Positions 1 to 7,638 are shown, counted from the first letter of the stretch. The stretch: DNA of 64,000 bases from Peptococcaceae bacterium (GCA_022791255.1 JAAVYR010000007.1:1-64000); one strand, 5' to 3'. Numbers and translations are program-made. The notes: generated by a model not told the origin, from the sequence alone.

Positions 1-1
1 C

Positions 2-346
2 CACCTGAACAAGAGAAATGTAGCAGTAGATGAAAAAGTACAAGCCGGACAAGTTCTCGGGGTAGAAGGAAATACCGGCAATGTAACTGGCAGTCATCTG
101 CATCTGGAGCTGAGAAAAGTCTATGCAGACCGTATGACGACTATAGACCCGGCAGACTACTTAAAGATTAAAAACAAGACAGGTGATTTAGAAGTGGTGA
201 AAGACGCAAATGCAGTAAGTGACTGGGCAAAAGAAGCCTGGGAATGGACAAAAGAAAAAGGTTTACTAGATGGGACCAGACCCCAGGAGCCTATTACTCG
301 GGAAGAGATGGCGGTTGTGCTGGAACGGATAGCTAATTTAAAATAA
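2..346 (+). CDS. M23 (LytM) metallopeptidase with SLH-like tail, C-terminal part only
   Basis: The gene enters from outside the window; the ORF track shows only an internal ATG at 134, but the frame is open back to base 2. The upstream part reads as the end of an M23 peptidase domain: a V-G-x-T-G-N-x-T-G-S stretch followed by HLHLELR, the HxH zinc-ligand motif of LytM endopeptidases. After about 45 residues comes a W-A-K-E-A-W-E-W region ending in an ITREEMAVVLERI helix, which resembles the half SLH-like tail common on lysins of Firmicutes phages. The family cleaves peptide bonds in peptidoglycan. It is followed by a strong terminator and then by tRNA-Lys, a common integration target, so a prophage endolysin is a reasonable inference; a cellular hydrolase is the alternative. 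Confidence 0.75.
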   Translation, partial: HLNKRNVAVDEKVQAGQVLGVEGNTGNVTGSHLHLELRKVYADRMTTIDPADYLKIKNKTGDLEVVKDANAVSDWAKEAWEWTKEKGLLDGTRPQEPITREEMAVVLERIANLK

Positions 347-356
347 GAAAGAAAAA

Positions 357-383
357 GCAGCAGGAATATCCTGCTGCTTTTTT
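357..383 (+). terminator. Rho-independent terminator after the M23 gene
   Basis: Perfect 9-bp stem GCAGCAGGA/TCCTGCTGC with a 3-base loop, followed by six T. It begins 10 bases after the stop codon. Confidence 0.9.
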
Positions 384-386
384 ATT

Positions 387-462
387 TGGTGGGTCATCAG
401 GGGCTCGAACCCTGGACACCCTGATTAAGAGTCAGGTGCTCTACCAGCTGAGCTAATGGCCC
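387..462 (-). tRNA. tRNA-Lys(CTT)
   Basis: Full cloverleaf on the minus strand with encoded CCA. The anticodon stem CCTGA/TCAGG holds loop CTCTTAA, anticodon CTT (codon AAG). The T stem is CAGGG/CCCTG. The acceptor stem GGGCCAT/ATGACCC has a C4-A69 mismatch, whereas the paralogue at 4128-4203 pairs perfectly. Its 3' end faces the M23 gene. Co-transcribed with the tRNA-Gln upstream. Confidence 0.95.
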
Positions 463-467
463 GAAAA

Positions 468-542
468 TGGCTGGGGCGGAGGGATTCGAACCCCCGCATG
501 ACGGAGCCAGAACCCGTAGCCTTACCGCTTGGCGACGCCCCA
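468..542 (-). tRNA. tRNA-Gln(CTG)
   Basis: Cloverleaf with encoded CCA. Anticodon stem ACGGG/TCCGT around loop TTCTGGC gives anticodon CTG (codon CAG). It starts with T1 as usual for tRNA-Gln. First gene of a two-tRNA leftward unit with tRNA-Lys(CTT) 5 bases downstream. Confidence 0.95.
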
Positions 543-563
543 ATATGTTTTGTAGCAATCATT

Positions 564-592
564 AGTTTAGCAAAAGATATGCCAATAGTCAA
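564..592 (-). promoter_or_regulatory. Promoter of the Gln-Lys tRNA pair
   Basis: On the minus strand TTGACT, a 17-base spacer and TAAACT lie just upstream of tRNA-Gln(CTG), at the expected distance for a stable-RNA promoter. Confidence 0.7.
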
Positions 593-628
593 GAATGAAA
601 GAGAAAAAATATAGGTTTCTCTAAAAAA

Positions 629-1978
629 TTATAAGTAATGGGATAGCTTTTCGGCGATAATTCCTAGCCGCTTATATGTAATGATTTTACAGAGACGGTC
701 GGTAAATTTTCCATATTTACGATAAAAAAGATTAAATAGCAGATAGGTCATTCTTTGACTTTTTTCCTTAGGCAGGCGCTTCCAGATGTTTTTTAGGCTA
801 TAGACCTGTTTATAAATGCGGATATAGCCATCATATAATTCTTCCTGGGTCATGTTTTTGGGTTGAAAGACGACATGCGCGGTATTGTATAAGGATAAAT
901 CTTGGCTAAGAATGCGGCCTTCTTGTGCTAATCTATCGTAAAGTGCAGTGCCAGGATAAGGTGTAAGAATGTGTGAGGTAACAGACTCTATTTTATTTCT
1001 GACAATCCAGTCCAAGGTGGCTGGGAAGGTTTCTACTGTATCGCCATCCAGACCAAAGACAAAGCTTGCATTTATCATAATGCCGCGAGTATGGATTTCT
1101 CTGACTGCTTTTTCATATCTATCTGTTGTATTTTGCACTTTATGAACTGTTTGGATAGAGGTGGGATTGACGCTCTCAAAGCCAATAAATAGACTGCGGC
1201 AGCCGCTTTCTTTCATCAAATCAAGGAGCTCTGGCTGGTCGGCTATATTAATAGATACAGCTGCATTCCATTTTAATCCCATGGGTTTGATGCGGATTAA
1301 AAAGTCTCTTGTCCACTGGAGGTTGCCGGTAAAGTTATCATCAATAAATAAAATATGTTTGGAGCCTACAGCCTGGATATCCGCAATAACATCTTCTATA
1401 TTGCGATTGAGATAACTGCGTTCTCTTGCGCTGTTATAACAAAAATCACAGCGGAAGGGGCAGCCTCTGCTGGTATGGACAACATTGCAATACAAGTATT
1501 GGTCCTTATTTAAAAAATCATAGGCAGGGGATAGGACATCTTGGCAGGTAAACGGTTTTTTACAGCAATAGACTTTCTGCAGAGTGCCAGCCTGATAATC
1601 TCTGATAATATCTGGCCAGCTACCTTCTGCCGGGCCGATACAGAGGGCGTCGAAGCAATCTGGTGGGAGCGTGGCCGCTGCCGTGGTTATGTGGATACCG
1701 CCTGCTATGACCATAGCCCCCTTGGCTCGAAAGATTTTTGCAATTTCTATGGCACGAGGTAAGGTGTCAACAGTAACGGATATTCCTACAATATCTGGCT
1801 TATCATCATAAGTGAGTGGCTGGATATTTTCATTTTCTAAAACAATAACGGCAGAGCTATCTGTTTTGCGTATGACATTGACAATGGTAAGCAGCCCTAA
1901 AGGTGGTGCCATATGGAGTTTCATATCTGTATCCATAGGGCGTTTTTTCATTTTTGGTTGGATTAGCTTAATAAACAT
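629..1978 (-). CDS. B12-binding-domain radical SAM protein
   Basis: A 449-residue protein. Residues about 20-140 look like a cobalamin-binding Rossmann domain (P-D-I-V-G-I-S-V-T-V, then V-I-A-G-G-I-H). It is followed by the radical SAM motif C-P-F-R-C-D-F-C near residue 173 and a TIM-barrel with ILFIDDNF and the glycine-rich FIGFES. The layout matches the BchE/class-B-like group of COG1032. Such enzymes perform methyl transfers or rearrangements by a 5'-deoxyadenosyl radical; the substrate cannot be read from sequence. It is monocistronic, has its own extended -10 promoter, and is divergent from the aldo/keto reductase. Start ATG 1978 is the only good candidate. Confidence is high for the superfamily and low for the reaction. 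Confidence 0.85.
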   Translation of the reverse strand: MFIKLIQPKMKKRPMDTDMKLHMAPPLGLLTIVNVIRKTDSSAVIVLENENIQPLTYDDKPDIVGISVTVDTLPRAIEIAKIFRAKGAMVIAGGIHITTAAATLPPDCFDALCIGPAEGSWPDIIRDYQAGTLQKVYCCKKPFTCQDVLSPAYDFLNKDQYLYCNVVHTSRGCPFRCDFCYNSARERSYLNRNIEDVIADIQAVGSKHILFIDDNFTGNLQWTRDFLIRIKPMGLKWNAAVSINIADQPELLDLMKESGCRSLFIGFESVNPTSIQTVHKVQNTTDRYEKAVREIHTRGIMINASFVFGLDGDTVETFPATLDWIVRNKIESVTSHILTPYPGTALYDRLAQEGRILSQDLSLYNTAHVVFQPKNMTQEELYDGYIRIYKQVYSLKNIWKRLPKEKSQRMTYLLFNLFYRKYGKFTDRLCKIITYKRLGIIAEKLSHYL

Positions 1979-2027
1979 TTTAGCCTCTATTGTTTTATTC
2001 CAAACTTAAAAAGTAACTTTCATTTAA

Positions 2028-2056
2028 ATTATAACAAGTTTTGTTATGCGCTACAA
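2028..2056 (-). promoter_or_regulatory. Promoter of the radical SAM gene
   Basis: Minus-strand TTGTAG, 17-base spacer, TATAAT with an extended TG two bases upstream. It sits about 50 bases before the start codon. Confidence 0.6.
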
Positions 2057-2209
2057 GAATAGTTGGCGATAGGAAAGAGGTATTTGCTATTTCTTAGTTA
2101 GTAGGATATGATATATACTTAGAAGGATAGAATGTTGCTGGAGATAGATACGGCCAATGCTATAGATGAGATAGATAAAAATAGAAAATAGGAAAGAGGG
2201 ATTTGTACT

Positions 2210-3343
2210 ATGATTATGAAAGAGTTCCAAGGGAAAAAAATATCTGCTTTAGGTATGGGTACCATGCGTTTGCCAATATTAGAAGGGGATGAGAGTAATA
2301 TTGACCAGGCTGCAGTCGAAGAAATGGTAGCTTACGCCATGGAACAGGGCGTAAATTATTATGATACAGCTTGGGGCTATCATAACGGTAATTCGGAGCT
2401 TGCAATTGGGAAAGCATTAAGCAAATACCCAAGAGAAAGCTTTTATCTTGCCAGTAAATTTCCAGGCTATGATTTAAGCAATATGCCAAAGGTGAAAGAA
2501 ATCTTTGCCAAACAACTGGAAAAATGTCAGGTAGATTACTTTGATTTTTATCTTATCCATAATGTTTGCGAGATGAATATTGATGAATACCTGAACGAAG
2601 AAAAATATGGTATTTTAGCTTACCTGTTAGAACAAAAGAAAAACGGACGCATCAAGCACTTGGGCTTTTCTCTTCATGGTTCTCCTGCTGTAACAAAACG
2701 GTTTTTAGAGGCTTACGGAGAATATATGGAATTTGGCCAAGTGCAGCTAAACTATGTAGACTGGACTTTCCAAGATGCTCAAAAGCAAGTGGAACTTTTG
2801 CGGAGCTATCATATTCCTGTTTGGGTAATGGAGCCAGTTCGTGGCGGGAAGCTAGCAAAACTAGCGCCTGCTGATGAAGAAAAATTAAAAGCGCTTCGTC
2901 CGGAAGAAACCATACCTGCCTGGGCTTTCCGCTTTATTCAGTCCATTCCTGATGTGGTAGTAACCCTTTCTGGAATGTCTAACTTTACCCAGTTAAAAGA
3001 GAATATTGCCACTTTTGCAGAAGATAAACCATTAAACGAAACAGAAATGAAAACATTGCTAGCTATTGCAGATGGGATGCTAAGTGGTACTTTACCTTGT
3101 ACTGCTTGTCGTTATTGCACCAGCCATTGTCCCCAAGGACTAGATATTCCCATGCTATTAGATTTGTACAATGAGCATTCCTTTACTGGCGGCGGTTTCA
3201 TTGCGCCTATGGCATTGATGGCGGTACCAGAAGAGAAACATCCTGCTGCTTGCATTGGTTGTGGCAGCTGTGAGCAGGTTTGTCCGCAACAACTGAAAAT
3301 AGCTGAGGCTATGGCGAAATTTGCCGATCAATTAAAGGGATAA
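2210..3343 (+). CDS. Aldo/keto reductase with C-terminal 4Fe-4S ferredoxin domain
   Basis: A 377-residue protein of the COG1453 type. The N-terminal 275 residues form the NADPH-dependent aldo/keto reductase barrel: GMGTMRLP, then YDTAWGYHNGNSE with the catalytic Asp/Tyr, and Lys in LASKFPG. The C-terminus carries two cysteine clusters, C-T-A-C-R-Y-C-T-S-H-C-P and C-I-G-C-G-S-C-E-Q-V-C-P, typical for two 4Fe-4S centres. The combination suggests electron exchange between a carbonyl substrate and a ferredoxin-like chain in the cytoplasm; the substrate is unknown. An AGGAAAGAGGG ribosome site lies upstream; ATG 2210 or ATG 2216 (MKEF) could be the start. Followed after 42 bases by a flavoprotein gene with its own RBS, probably one redox operon. 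Confidence 0.9.
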   Translation: MIMKEFQGKKISALGMGTMRLPILEGDESNIDQAAVEEMVAYAMEQGVNYYDTAWGYHNGNSELAIGKALSKYPRESFYLASKFPGYDLSNMPKVKEIFAKQLEKCQVDYFDFYLIHNVCEMNIDEYLNEEKYGILAYLLEQKKNGRIKHLGFSLHGSPAVTKRFLEAYGEYMEFGQVQLNYVDWTFQDAQKQVELLRSYHIPVWVMEPVRGGKLAKLAPADEEKLKALRPEETIPAWAFRFIQSIPDVVVTLSGMSNFTQLKENIATFAEDKPLNETEMKTLLAIADGMLSGTLPCTACRYCTSHCPQGLDIPMLLDLYNEHSFTGGGFIAPMALMAVPEEKHPAACIGCGSCEQVCPQQLKIAEAMAKFADQLKG

Positions 3344-3385
3344 TTTGAGTTATAACCGAAAGTTTTTTGCAGGAGGCACTTATTT

Positions 3386-4009
3386 ATGAAGGTATTATTA
3401 CTGAACGGTAGCACCAGAAAAAATGGCTGTACACACCTTGCTTTGCATGAGGTGGAACAGGTCTTACAGGCTGAGGGCATTGAAACAGAATTGATACAAA
3501 TGGGCAGTGTGCCCATTCGGGATTGTATTGGGTGTAAACATTGCGCTGATAAAAATAGCTGCGTATTTACTGATGATATGGTAAATGAGCTGATTGAGAA
3601 GGCAAAAAAAGCAGATGGTTTTGTTTTTGGCTCGCCGGTGTATTATTCCCATCCTAGTGGGCAGGTATTGTCTCTTTTAGACCGGATGTTTTATGCTGGT
3701 GGTGCGGCCTTTGCCCATAAACCGGGAGCGGCAGTGGTGACAGCTCGTCGTGGCGGCAATAGTGCCTCTCTGGATGTGTTGAATAAATATTTTACCATTG
3801 CACAAATGCCAGTGGTGTCCTCTACATATTGGAATATGGTTTATGGACCTGTGCCGGAACTGATGGCCCAAGATAAAGAAGGTTTGCAAACTATGCGAAA
3901 CTTAGGGCGGAACATGGCATGGCTCTTAAAGTGTATCCAAGCAGGTAAAGCGCAGGGTATTGTGGTGCCGGTAGCCGAACGAGAATATCGGACGAATTTT
4001 AATAAATAA
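3386..4009 (+). CDS. NAD(P)H-dependent FMN reductase / flavodoxin-fold oxidoreductase
   Basis: A 207-residue protein with the FMN phosphate loop LLLNGSTRKNGCT at the N-terminus and FGSPVYYSHPSG in the middle, as in the COG0655 (NADPH:FMN oxidoreductase, iron-sulfur flavoprotein) family. Between these lies C-I-G-C-K-H-C, then a further Cys, the compact cysteine motif of iron-sulfur flavoproteins, so a 4Fe-4S cluster is possible. RBS GCAGGAGG is well placed. It is likely co-transcribed with the aldo/keto reductase and ends at a strong bidirectional terminator. It may pass electrons to or from the upstream enzyme; this is inference from proximity only. Confidence 0.85.
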   Translation: MKVLLLNGSTRKNGCTHLALHEVEQVLQAEGIETELIQMGSVPIRDCIGCKHCADKNSCVFTDDMVNELIEKAKKADGFVFGSPVYYSHPSGQVLSLLDRMFYAGGAAFAHKPGAAVVTARRGGNSASLDVLNKYFTIAQMPVVSSTYWNMVYGPVPELMAQDKEGLQTMRNLGRNMAWLLKCIQAGKAQGIVVPVAEREYRTNFNK

Positions 4010-4083
4010 AAGATAGTGAAACAAGCAGTCAGATATAGCACTAAGTTTTTTTTGAGGTGTTATCGTAACTGCGCAAGGAACAG

Positions 4084-4121
4084 AAAAAAGGACTTGTTCA
4101 GGTTTGAACAAGTCCTTTTTT
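4084..4121 (+). terminator. Bidirectional terminator between flavoprotein gene and tRNA cluster
   Basis: An 11-bp perfect stem GGACTTGTTCA/TGAACAAGTCC with A6 before and T5 after. It can end both the rightward redox operon and the leftward His-Gln-Lys tRNA unit. Confidence 0.9.
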
Positions 4122-4127
4122 ATAAAT

Positions 4128-4203
4128 TGGTGAGCCATCCGCGATTCGAACGCGGGACACCCTGATTAAAAGTCAGGTGCTCTACCGGCTGAGCTAATGG
4201 CTC
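4128..4203 (-). tRNA. tRNA-Lys(TTT)
   Basis: Cloverleaf with encoded CCA, acceptor GAGCCAT/ATGGCTC fully paired. Anticodon loop CTTTTAA gives anticodon TTT (codons AAA/AAG). Nearly identical in the D and anticodon arms to tRNA-Lys(CTT) at 387-462. Confidence 0.96.
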
Positions 4204-4206
4204 AAA

Positions 4207-4281
4207 TGGCAGGGGTAGATGGATTCGAACCACCGAATGTCGGTACCAAAAACCGATGCCTTACCGCTTGGCGATACCCCT
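4207..4281 (-). tRNA. tRNA-Gln(TTG)
   Basis: Cloverleaf with encoded CCA. Stem TCGGT/ACCGA around loop TTTTGGT gives anticodon TTG. The acceptor stem begins with an A1-T72 pair. Paralogue of tRNA-Gln(CTG) at 468-542. Confidence 0.95.
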
Positions 4282-4286
4282 ATATC

Positions 4287-4364
4287 TGGGGTGGGTAAAG
4301 GGATTTGAACCCTCGAATGCCGGAGCCACAATCCGGTGCGTTCGGCCGCTTCGCCACACCCACC
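4287..4364 (-). tRNA. tRNA-His(GTG)
   Basis: Cloverleaf with encoded CCA. Stem CCGGA/TCCGG around loop TTGTGGC gives anticodon GTG. The extra G-1 opposite C73, the identity element of tRNA-His, is encoded. First gene of the leftward His-Gln-Lys unit. Confidence 0.95.
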
Positions 4365-4376
4365 ACAGCAAAAACT

Positions 4377-4405
4377 ATCATAACAAACAACCAGTCAATT
4401 GTCAA
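4377..4405 (-). promoter_or_regulatory. Promoter of the His-Gln-Lys tRNA unit
   Basis: Minus-strand TTGACA, 17-base spacer, TATGAT, ending about 13 bases before tRNA-His. It lies in the 316-base gap 4365-4680, which otherwise holds only the divergent Gly-Arg tRNA promoter and AT-rich sequence. Confidence 0.8.
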
Positions 4406-4624
4406 TAATATCCTTGGAATTTTGCTAAATTAATTTGTCTTGCTGTGGATTTGTTGCCTAGTAAAATCTTTTGGTGAAATCTTTCTTAAGGTATACGGAT
4501 TTTCATATTTTATACATGATAATTTAGAAGGTAAGATAAAATTTATCACAATAGTATGGGGTTATGCATAAAATGAGTTATGTGAATGAGATTTTTGCTG
4601 GTGGAAAAAATTTGTTTTGGGGTA

Positions 4625-4653
4625 TTGAAAATAACTTTGATTTGTTATATACT
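4625..4653 (+). promoter_or_regulatory. Promoter of the Gly-Arg tRNA pair
   Basis: TTGAAA, 17-base spacer, TATACT; the predicted start is about 20 bases before tRNA-Gly. Confidence 0.75.
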
Positions 4654-4680
4654 ATAAAAAGTCTCATAGACTGTAAATGT

Positions 4681-4754
4681 GCGGGTGTAACTCAATGGTA
4701 GAGTTCTAGCCTTCCAAGCTAGCTACGTGGGTTCGATTCCCATCACCCGCTCCA
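4681..4754 (+). tRNA. tRNA-Gly(TCC)
   Basis: Cloverleaf with encoded CCA. Anticodon stem CTAGC/GCTAG around loop CTTCCAA gives anticodon TCC. Confidence 0.96.
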
Positions 4755-4759
4755 TATTT

Positions 4760-4836
<77 letters not shown>

Positions 4837-4839
4837 AAA

Positions 4840-4896
4840 AACGAACTTCTTATGCTATGTATCTTTCCATAATAGTATAGGAAGTTCGTTATTTTT
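4840..4896 (+). terminator. Bidirectional terminator after tRNA-Arg, overlapping the XRE gene stop
   Basis: A 10-bp stem AACGAACTTC/GAAGTTCGTT with a 31-base loop, flanked by A-run on the left and A-TTTTT on the right. It serves the tRNA pair and the convergent XRE gene, whose stop codon lies in the right arm. Confidence 0.7.
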
Positions 4897-5092
4897 GTTT
4901 GTCTTGCCCAACAATATAATCAATCGTGACATGATAATAATCTGCTAGCTTGATTAAAAAGTCTATGGGAATAGTTCTGGTTCCTTTTTCATATCTCCGA
5001 TAAACTTCACGCTTGCAGCCTAATATATCCGCTACTTGTTGTTGGGTCAAATCATGGTCAATTCTTAAATCTTCTATGCGTTGAAAAAGCAT
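4889..5092 (-). CDS. XRE-family helix-turn-helix regulator
   Basis: A 67-residue, single-domain Cro/CI-type protein. Residues 8-62 give the five-helix HTH_3 pattern: IDHDLTQQQVADILGCKREV-Y-R-R-Y-E-K-G-T-R-TIPIDFLIKLADYYHVTIDYIVG. The recognition helix has the unusual KREVYRR instead of the common QSTYSRYE type. There is no sensor domain, so it probably acts as a dimeric DNA-binding switch. It is divergent from the large surface-protein gene at 5195 with about 100 bases between, so control of that gene and of itself is plausible. Its target is not known. Confidence 0.85.
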   Translation of the reverse strand: MLFQRIEDLRIDHDLTQQQVADILGCKREVYRRYEKGTRTIPIDFLIKLADYYHVTIDYIVGQDKQK

Positions 5093-5194
5093 ATTGTCAC
5101 CTCTTGATTATACTATCATTTGGTGGCATAATATATGCAGATAGGCTACCGTATGGTGGCTTTTGGAGAGTTATGTTTGAAAGAAAGGTTATGA

Positions 5195-7303
5195 ATGGGT
5201 ATGAAGAGCAAGATAATCATCTGGTTAACGGTTTTGGTAATTGTGTTATTGGGGCTGCAATCTGTGGCAGTGGCTGAACCAGCTGTGCCAGCGGAAGCTG
5301 ACGAGCCAATCGAATTGGCCTTTTCTGACCCTATCTTTTTGCAGGCAGTGCGAGAAATCTTGGGGAAAACAAACGGTGAACATATTTATCAATCGGATGT
5401 GGAGAATATTGCCAAGTTAGAAGTGTTTAGCTTGGATATTACAAGTCTGGCAGGTATTCAGTACTTTACTGGCCTTAAGGAATTATATTGTTACGATAAT
5501 GAGATTACCGTACTTGATCTATCTCATAACACAAATCTGGAGGTGTTAGATTGTTCATATAATACATGTATGAATTTCTTGGATGTATCCAATTGTCCGG
5601 AGTTGCAGGTAGTGGAGTGTAACTATAATATTGACCTGCAAAGCTTAGATTTAAGTAAAAATCTCAAGTTGAAGAAGTTAATATGCTATAGTACAGACCT
5701 GGAAACATTGGATGTTTCTTGTAATCCTTTGTTAGAAATATTGGATATATATGATACGGATTTGGTAAGCTTAGATGTATCTAATCATCCGAAACTGGAA
5801 CACCTGGATTGCTCCTATGGGGAATATTTGGTATCAATCGACGCATCAAATTGTCCGGAATTAAAGCTATTAGATTTTAGCAATACCTATGTGGAAAGTT
5901 TGGATGTGAGTCAATGCTCTAAATTGACTGCTTTGATTGGTTGGGAAACTGATTTAAAAGCGTTGGATATTTCTACCAACCCATTACTGGAAAAATTAGA
6001 AATTTGGGGTGGCTATTTAGTAACATTAGATGTGTCTCATAACCCTAAGCTAAAGTATTTGGATTGTCGTTATCATGATATGTGTGATATTGATAGCGTT
6101 GTAGGGATAGAGAATTGTACGGAGTTAGCAGCCGATAAATTTTTCTTTGCGCCGCAAAACATTGTGGATAGAGGACATAGTTGGGATGGGGGTAAAATTA
6201 CCATAGAGCCAAGCTGCATGGAAAAAGGTGAGACCACTTATACCTGTACCCATTGTGGAATAAGCAAAACGGAAGAAATAGCAGCTATTGGTTACCATGT
6301 TCTCGAGCCGGATTGGGATATGGATCGGGAAAATCATTGGCATACTTGTACTGTTTGTGATGCGCAGTTGGACAAGTCCAATCATAGCTATCACAACAGA
6401 CAGGATACAGTTTGTAATGTTTGTGGCTATCAACGCAGTAGCAACGTTTCTGTGGGCCATAACGCTTCGTCTTATCGGTCTTTTACGATTACAGCTGCTG
6501 CTGGCAAAGGTGGCAAAATTATGCCTGAAGGTAAAGTAAGCGTCAGAGATGGGGTAAATAAGACATTTACAATTATCCCAGATAGTGGCTATGAAATAGC
6601 TGATGTGTTGGTAGATGGTAAAAGTGTAGGTGCTGTAACAGATTATCTTTTTGAAAAAGTTAATCATGAGCATTGCATTGAAGTTCGTTTTCAGGAAAGT
6701 GCAAACAGTGGTGGTTATCAAATGTGCTCTAAGGATGAGCATTGTCCTATCTGGCGCTACACTGATGCGGGTGTCGGAGAATGGTACCATGATGGCGTTC
6801 ACTTTTGTATAGAAAATGGTTTGATGCGAGGGGATGGTAATAATCAATTTCGTCCTGCAGATACCTTGACTCGGGGAATGTTGGTGCAAATCCTTTATAA
6901 CGAAGCGGGCAGACCTGCAGTATCGGGGTCCTGTTCTTTTGACGATGTGGTATCTGATAGATGGTACGCTAATGCTGTGATATGGGCTGCCCAAGAAGGT
7001 ATTGTGAAAGGATTTGACAACCATAGGTTTGCCCCAGATGTACCGATTACCCGTGAGCAGCTTGCAGTCATGCTGTATCGTTATGAGCAAACTCATGGCG
7101 GTGGCTTTCATGGAAATTGGCTGTTTCGTTTGGACTTTCATGATGCAGACACTATCAATGAGTGGGCCTATGAGGCGATCTGTTGGCTGACCATGAACCA
7201 GGTTATTTTGGGGGAAGAGAATAGGACTCTAAGGCCAAAGGGACTCGTTACTCGTGCGGAAGCCGCGATGATGGTACAAAGATATTTTAATGTATTGCTA
7301 TAG
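5195..7303 (+). CDS. Secreted leucine-rich-repeat surface protein with three SLH domains
   Basis: A 702-residue protein. Residues 1-28 are a signal peptide (KSKIIIWLTVLVIVLLG, probable cleavage after AVA). Residues about 70-300 hold irregular 21-23-residue leucine-rich repeats built on L-x-x-L-D-V-S-x-N/C-P-x-L, the compact bacterial type seen in internalin-like proteins. Residues 310-425 carry three CxxC pairs, a likely zinc- or disulfide-stabilised spacer. Residues 430-500 form a beta-rich repeat (FTITAAAGKGGKI... GYEIADVLVDG). Three SLH domains (about 515-700) end the protein and should bind cell-wall polymer. Probable role: surface adhesion or protein binding, inferred from architecture. 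Start ATG 5195 or ATG 5201; the same frame either way. Confidence 0.88.
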   Translation: MGMKSKIIIWLTVLVIVLLGLQSVAVAEPAVPAEADEPIELAFSDPIFLQAVREILGKTNGEHIYQSDVENIAKLEVFSLDITSLAGIQYFTGLKELYCYDNEITVLDLSHNTNLEVLDCSYNTCMNFLDVSNCPELQVVECNYNIDLQSLDLSKNLKLKKLICYSTDLETLDVSCNPLLEILDIYDTDLVSLDVSNHPKLEHLDCSYGEYLVSIDASNCPELKLLDFSNTYVESLDVSQCSKLTALIGWETDLKALDISTNPLLEKLEIWGGYLVTLDVSHNPKLKYLDCRYHDMCDIDSVVGIENCTELAADKFFFAPQNIVDRGHSWDGGKITIEPSCMEKGETTYTCTHCGISKTEEIAAIGYHVLEPDWDMDRENHWHTCTVCDAQLDKSNHSYHNRQDTVCNVCGYQRSSNVSVGHNASSYRSFTITAAAGKGGKIMPEGKVSVRDGVNKTFTIIPDSGYEIADVLVDGKSVGAVTDYLFEKVNHEHCIEVRFQESANSGGYQMCSKDEHCPIWRYTDAGVGEWYHDGVHFCIENGLMRGDGNNQFRPADTLTRGMLVQILYNEAGRPAVSGSCSFDDVVSDRWYANAVIWAAQEGIVKGFDNHRFAPDVPITREQLAVMLYRYEQTHGGGFHGNWLFRLDFHDADTINEWAYEAICWLTMNQVILGEENRTLRPKGLVTRAEAAMMVQRYFNVLL

Positions 7304-7362
7304 GAGCAGTTATGGTAATGAGGCTTTTTCTGGAGAAGGAAAAGGCCGCTGTTTCTGTTTAA

Positions 7363-7396
7363 TAAAAAAAGCCCTGGCTTTGGTGGCAGCCAGGGC
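7363..7396 (-). terminator. Leftward rho-independent terminator with no obvious gene
   Basis: Perfect 9-bp stem GCCCTGGCT/AGCCAGGGC with an 8-base loop. The T-run (seven A on the plus strand at 7364-7370) is on the minus-strand 3' side only; on the plus strand the hairpin is followed by AACGGG. It therefore points at a leftward transcript from the 7397-7650 region, although the rightward SLH gene ends just before it. Confidence 0.6.
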
Positions 7397-7610
7397 AACG
7401 GGTTGGTGTAAATCAGTGCTGAAATGATTTACAAATAGAACATATCATGTTAAGGATATGGGGTCAAGGTGAAGACTGTCCTCTTTTGTCGATGATGGTA
7501 TTTTTATTTTGCTTTGCAGCAAGAATACAAAATACATGGGAAAACAGCTTAACATTTGCAGAAAAAAAGAGTATTCTATTAAGTGGGTTATTTTCTTTCG
7601 GACAAGGCCC
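7397..7610 (-). other. Hairpin-rich intergenic region, possible small RNA
   Basis: The 451-base gap 7304-7754 has no convincing ORF. It holds a perfect 9-bp hairpin TGTAAATCA/TGATTTACA (7407-7433), a 6-bp hairpin CATATC/GATATG (7441-7460) and a two-step hairpin around 7498-7529, and ends leftward in the orphan terminator at 7363-7396. The palindromic ATTATAAT at 7631-7638 also gives a TATAAT on the minus strand, but the -35 is poor. I could not match it to 6S, RNase P, SRP or tmRNA. A leftward RNA of about 250 bases is an inference. Confidence 0.3.
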
Positions 7611-7638
7611 TTTACAAAATAGGAATGTGCATTATAAT
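7611..7638 (+). promoter_or_regulatory. Promoter of the aminotransferase gene
   Basis: TTTACA, 16-base spacer, TATAAT, implying a 5' leader of about 110 bases before the ATG at 7755. Confidence 0.65.

Noticed and set aside
6125-7141. 338-residue minus-strand ORF
   Set aside because: Lies antisense within the LRR/SLH gene, has no ribosome site, and its Ile/Thr/His/Ser-rich composition is what the reverse strand of that gene gives.
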